Under the pieces are notes generated by a model, which was not told the origin of the DNA, made no database searches, and worked only from the letters and a program-made list of their open reading frames with translations. A stretch of 64,000 bases of DNA from the NCBI GenBank assembly GCA_030426355.1, contig JAUHYQ010000002.1, positions 310,001 to 374,000 of the forward strand, read 5' to 3'. Origin of the DNA: Gammaproteobacteria bacterium (GTDB lineage: Bacteria; Pseudomonadota; Gammaproteobacteria; Steroidobacterales; GCA-2729495). This document shows, piece after piece, positions 63,980-64,000 of the stretch. How positions within the stretch are numbered: position 1 is the stretch's first letter; the number at the start of each line of letters is the position of its first letter. A program made the translations under genes and the position numbers.

Positions 63980-64000
63980 GCTCGCACGGTTAAATATCTT

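Overview
The window looks like a chromosomal segment of a gammaproteobacterium, probably marine or environmental and not enterobacterial. The basis is the gene order ispB, rplU, rpmA, obgE, rpsT, murJ, ribF, ileS, lspA facing a minor-pilin cluster, which follows the Pseudomonas aeruginosa arrangement as I recall it. Several proteins end in PEP-CTERM-type sorting signals, so the genome should also encode an exosortase, which is not in the window. No complete transposase, phage integrase or integron integrase is visible.

Region 1 (1-13300) is accessory chromosome. It holds an envelope operon (CHASE2 sensor-like membrane protein, small exported protein, M48 protease, voltage-gated-like K+ channel, Kef-type K+/H+ antiporter), a TlpA-like thioredoxin, a sialidase-fold lipoprotein coupled to a membrane protein and an FAD oxidase, a YciI-like protein, and a nitrilase followed by a degenerate nitrilase-like partner. 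Two small genes close the region.

Region 2 (about 13400-29306) is the unusual part. A complete tRNA-Pro(CGG) gene at 29230-29306 is preceded by two further copies of only its 3' half, at 19347-19391 and 14330-14374, in the same orientation. They split the region into tandem units of about 5 and 10 kb. Two units begin with a shared ~100 bp leader after the tRNA fragment, and three first genes share a promoter-like block. The units then continue as integron-type gene cassettes separated by at least seven attC-like sites sharing near-identical half-sites. There is no integrase, so this is a CALIN-like array (attC cluster lacking an integron integrase) nested inside what look like tRNA-targeted islands. 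Cassette products are mostly lipoproteins, membrane proteins and secreted proteins of unknown role, including an S9-peptidase-like protein that has lost its catalytic triad. The tRNA-proximal end carries PEP-CTERM genes: a 1174-residue Gly-rich protein, an HAF-repeat protein, a frameshifted gene and an orphan sorting-signal fragment.

Region 3 (29306-48663) is the conserved core. It includes htpX behind a near-perfect heat-shock sigma-32 promoter, a large secreted protein, a SYLF-domain protein, ispB, an S1/P1 nuclease and rplU-rpmA. A sulfur-metabolism module (TauD-like dioxygenase, cysteine-dioxygenase-like cupin, divergent Lrp regulator) sits between rpmA and obgE. Then come obgE, rpsT, murJ, ribF, ileS, lspA, minor pilins with an in-frame PilV-PilW fusion, an Irr-like Fur-family regulator and tRNA-Thr(CGT).

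Region 4 (48664-64000) is accessory metabolism and transport: an acetyltransferase, a beta-lactamase-fold hydrolase coupled to a DUF1838 protein, VOC and DUF1330 proteins, an RND efflux pump (adaptor plus transporter), a reverse-strand five-gene set (two VOC proteins, NADP-dependent reductase, MFS transporter, alpha/beta hydrolase-like protein) that looks like a small-molecule catabolic operon, and a cyclopropane-fatty-acid-synthase/DUF1365 pair at the right edge.
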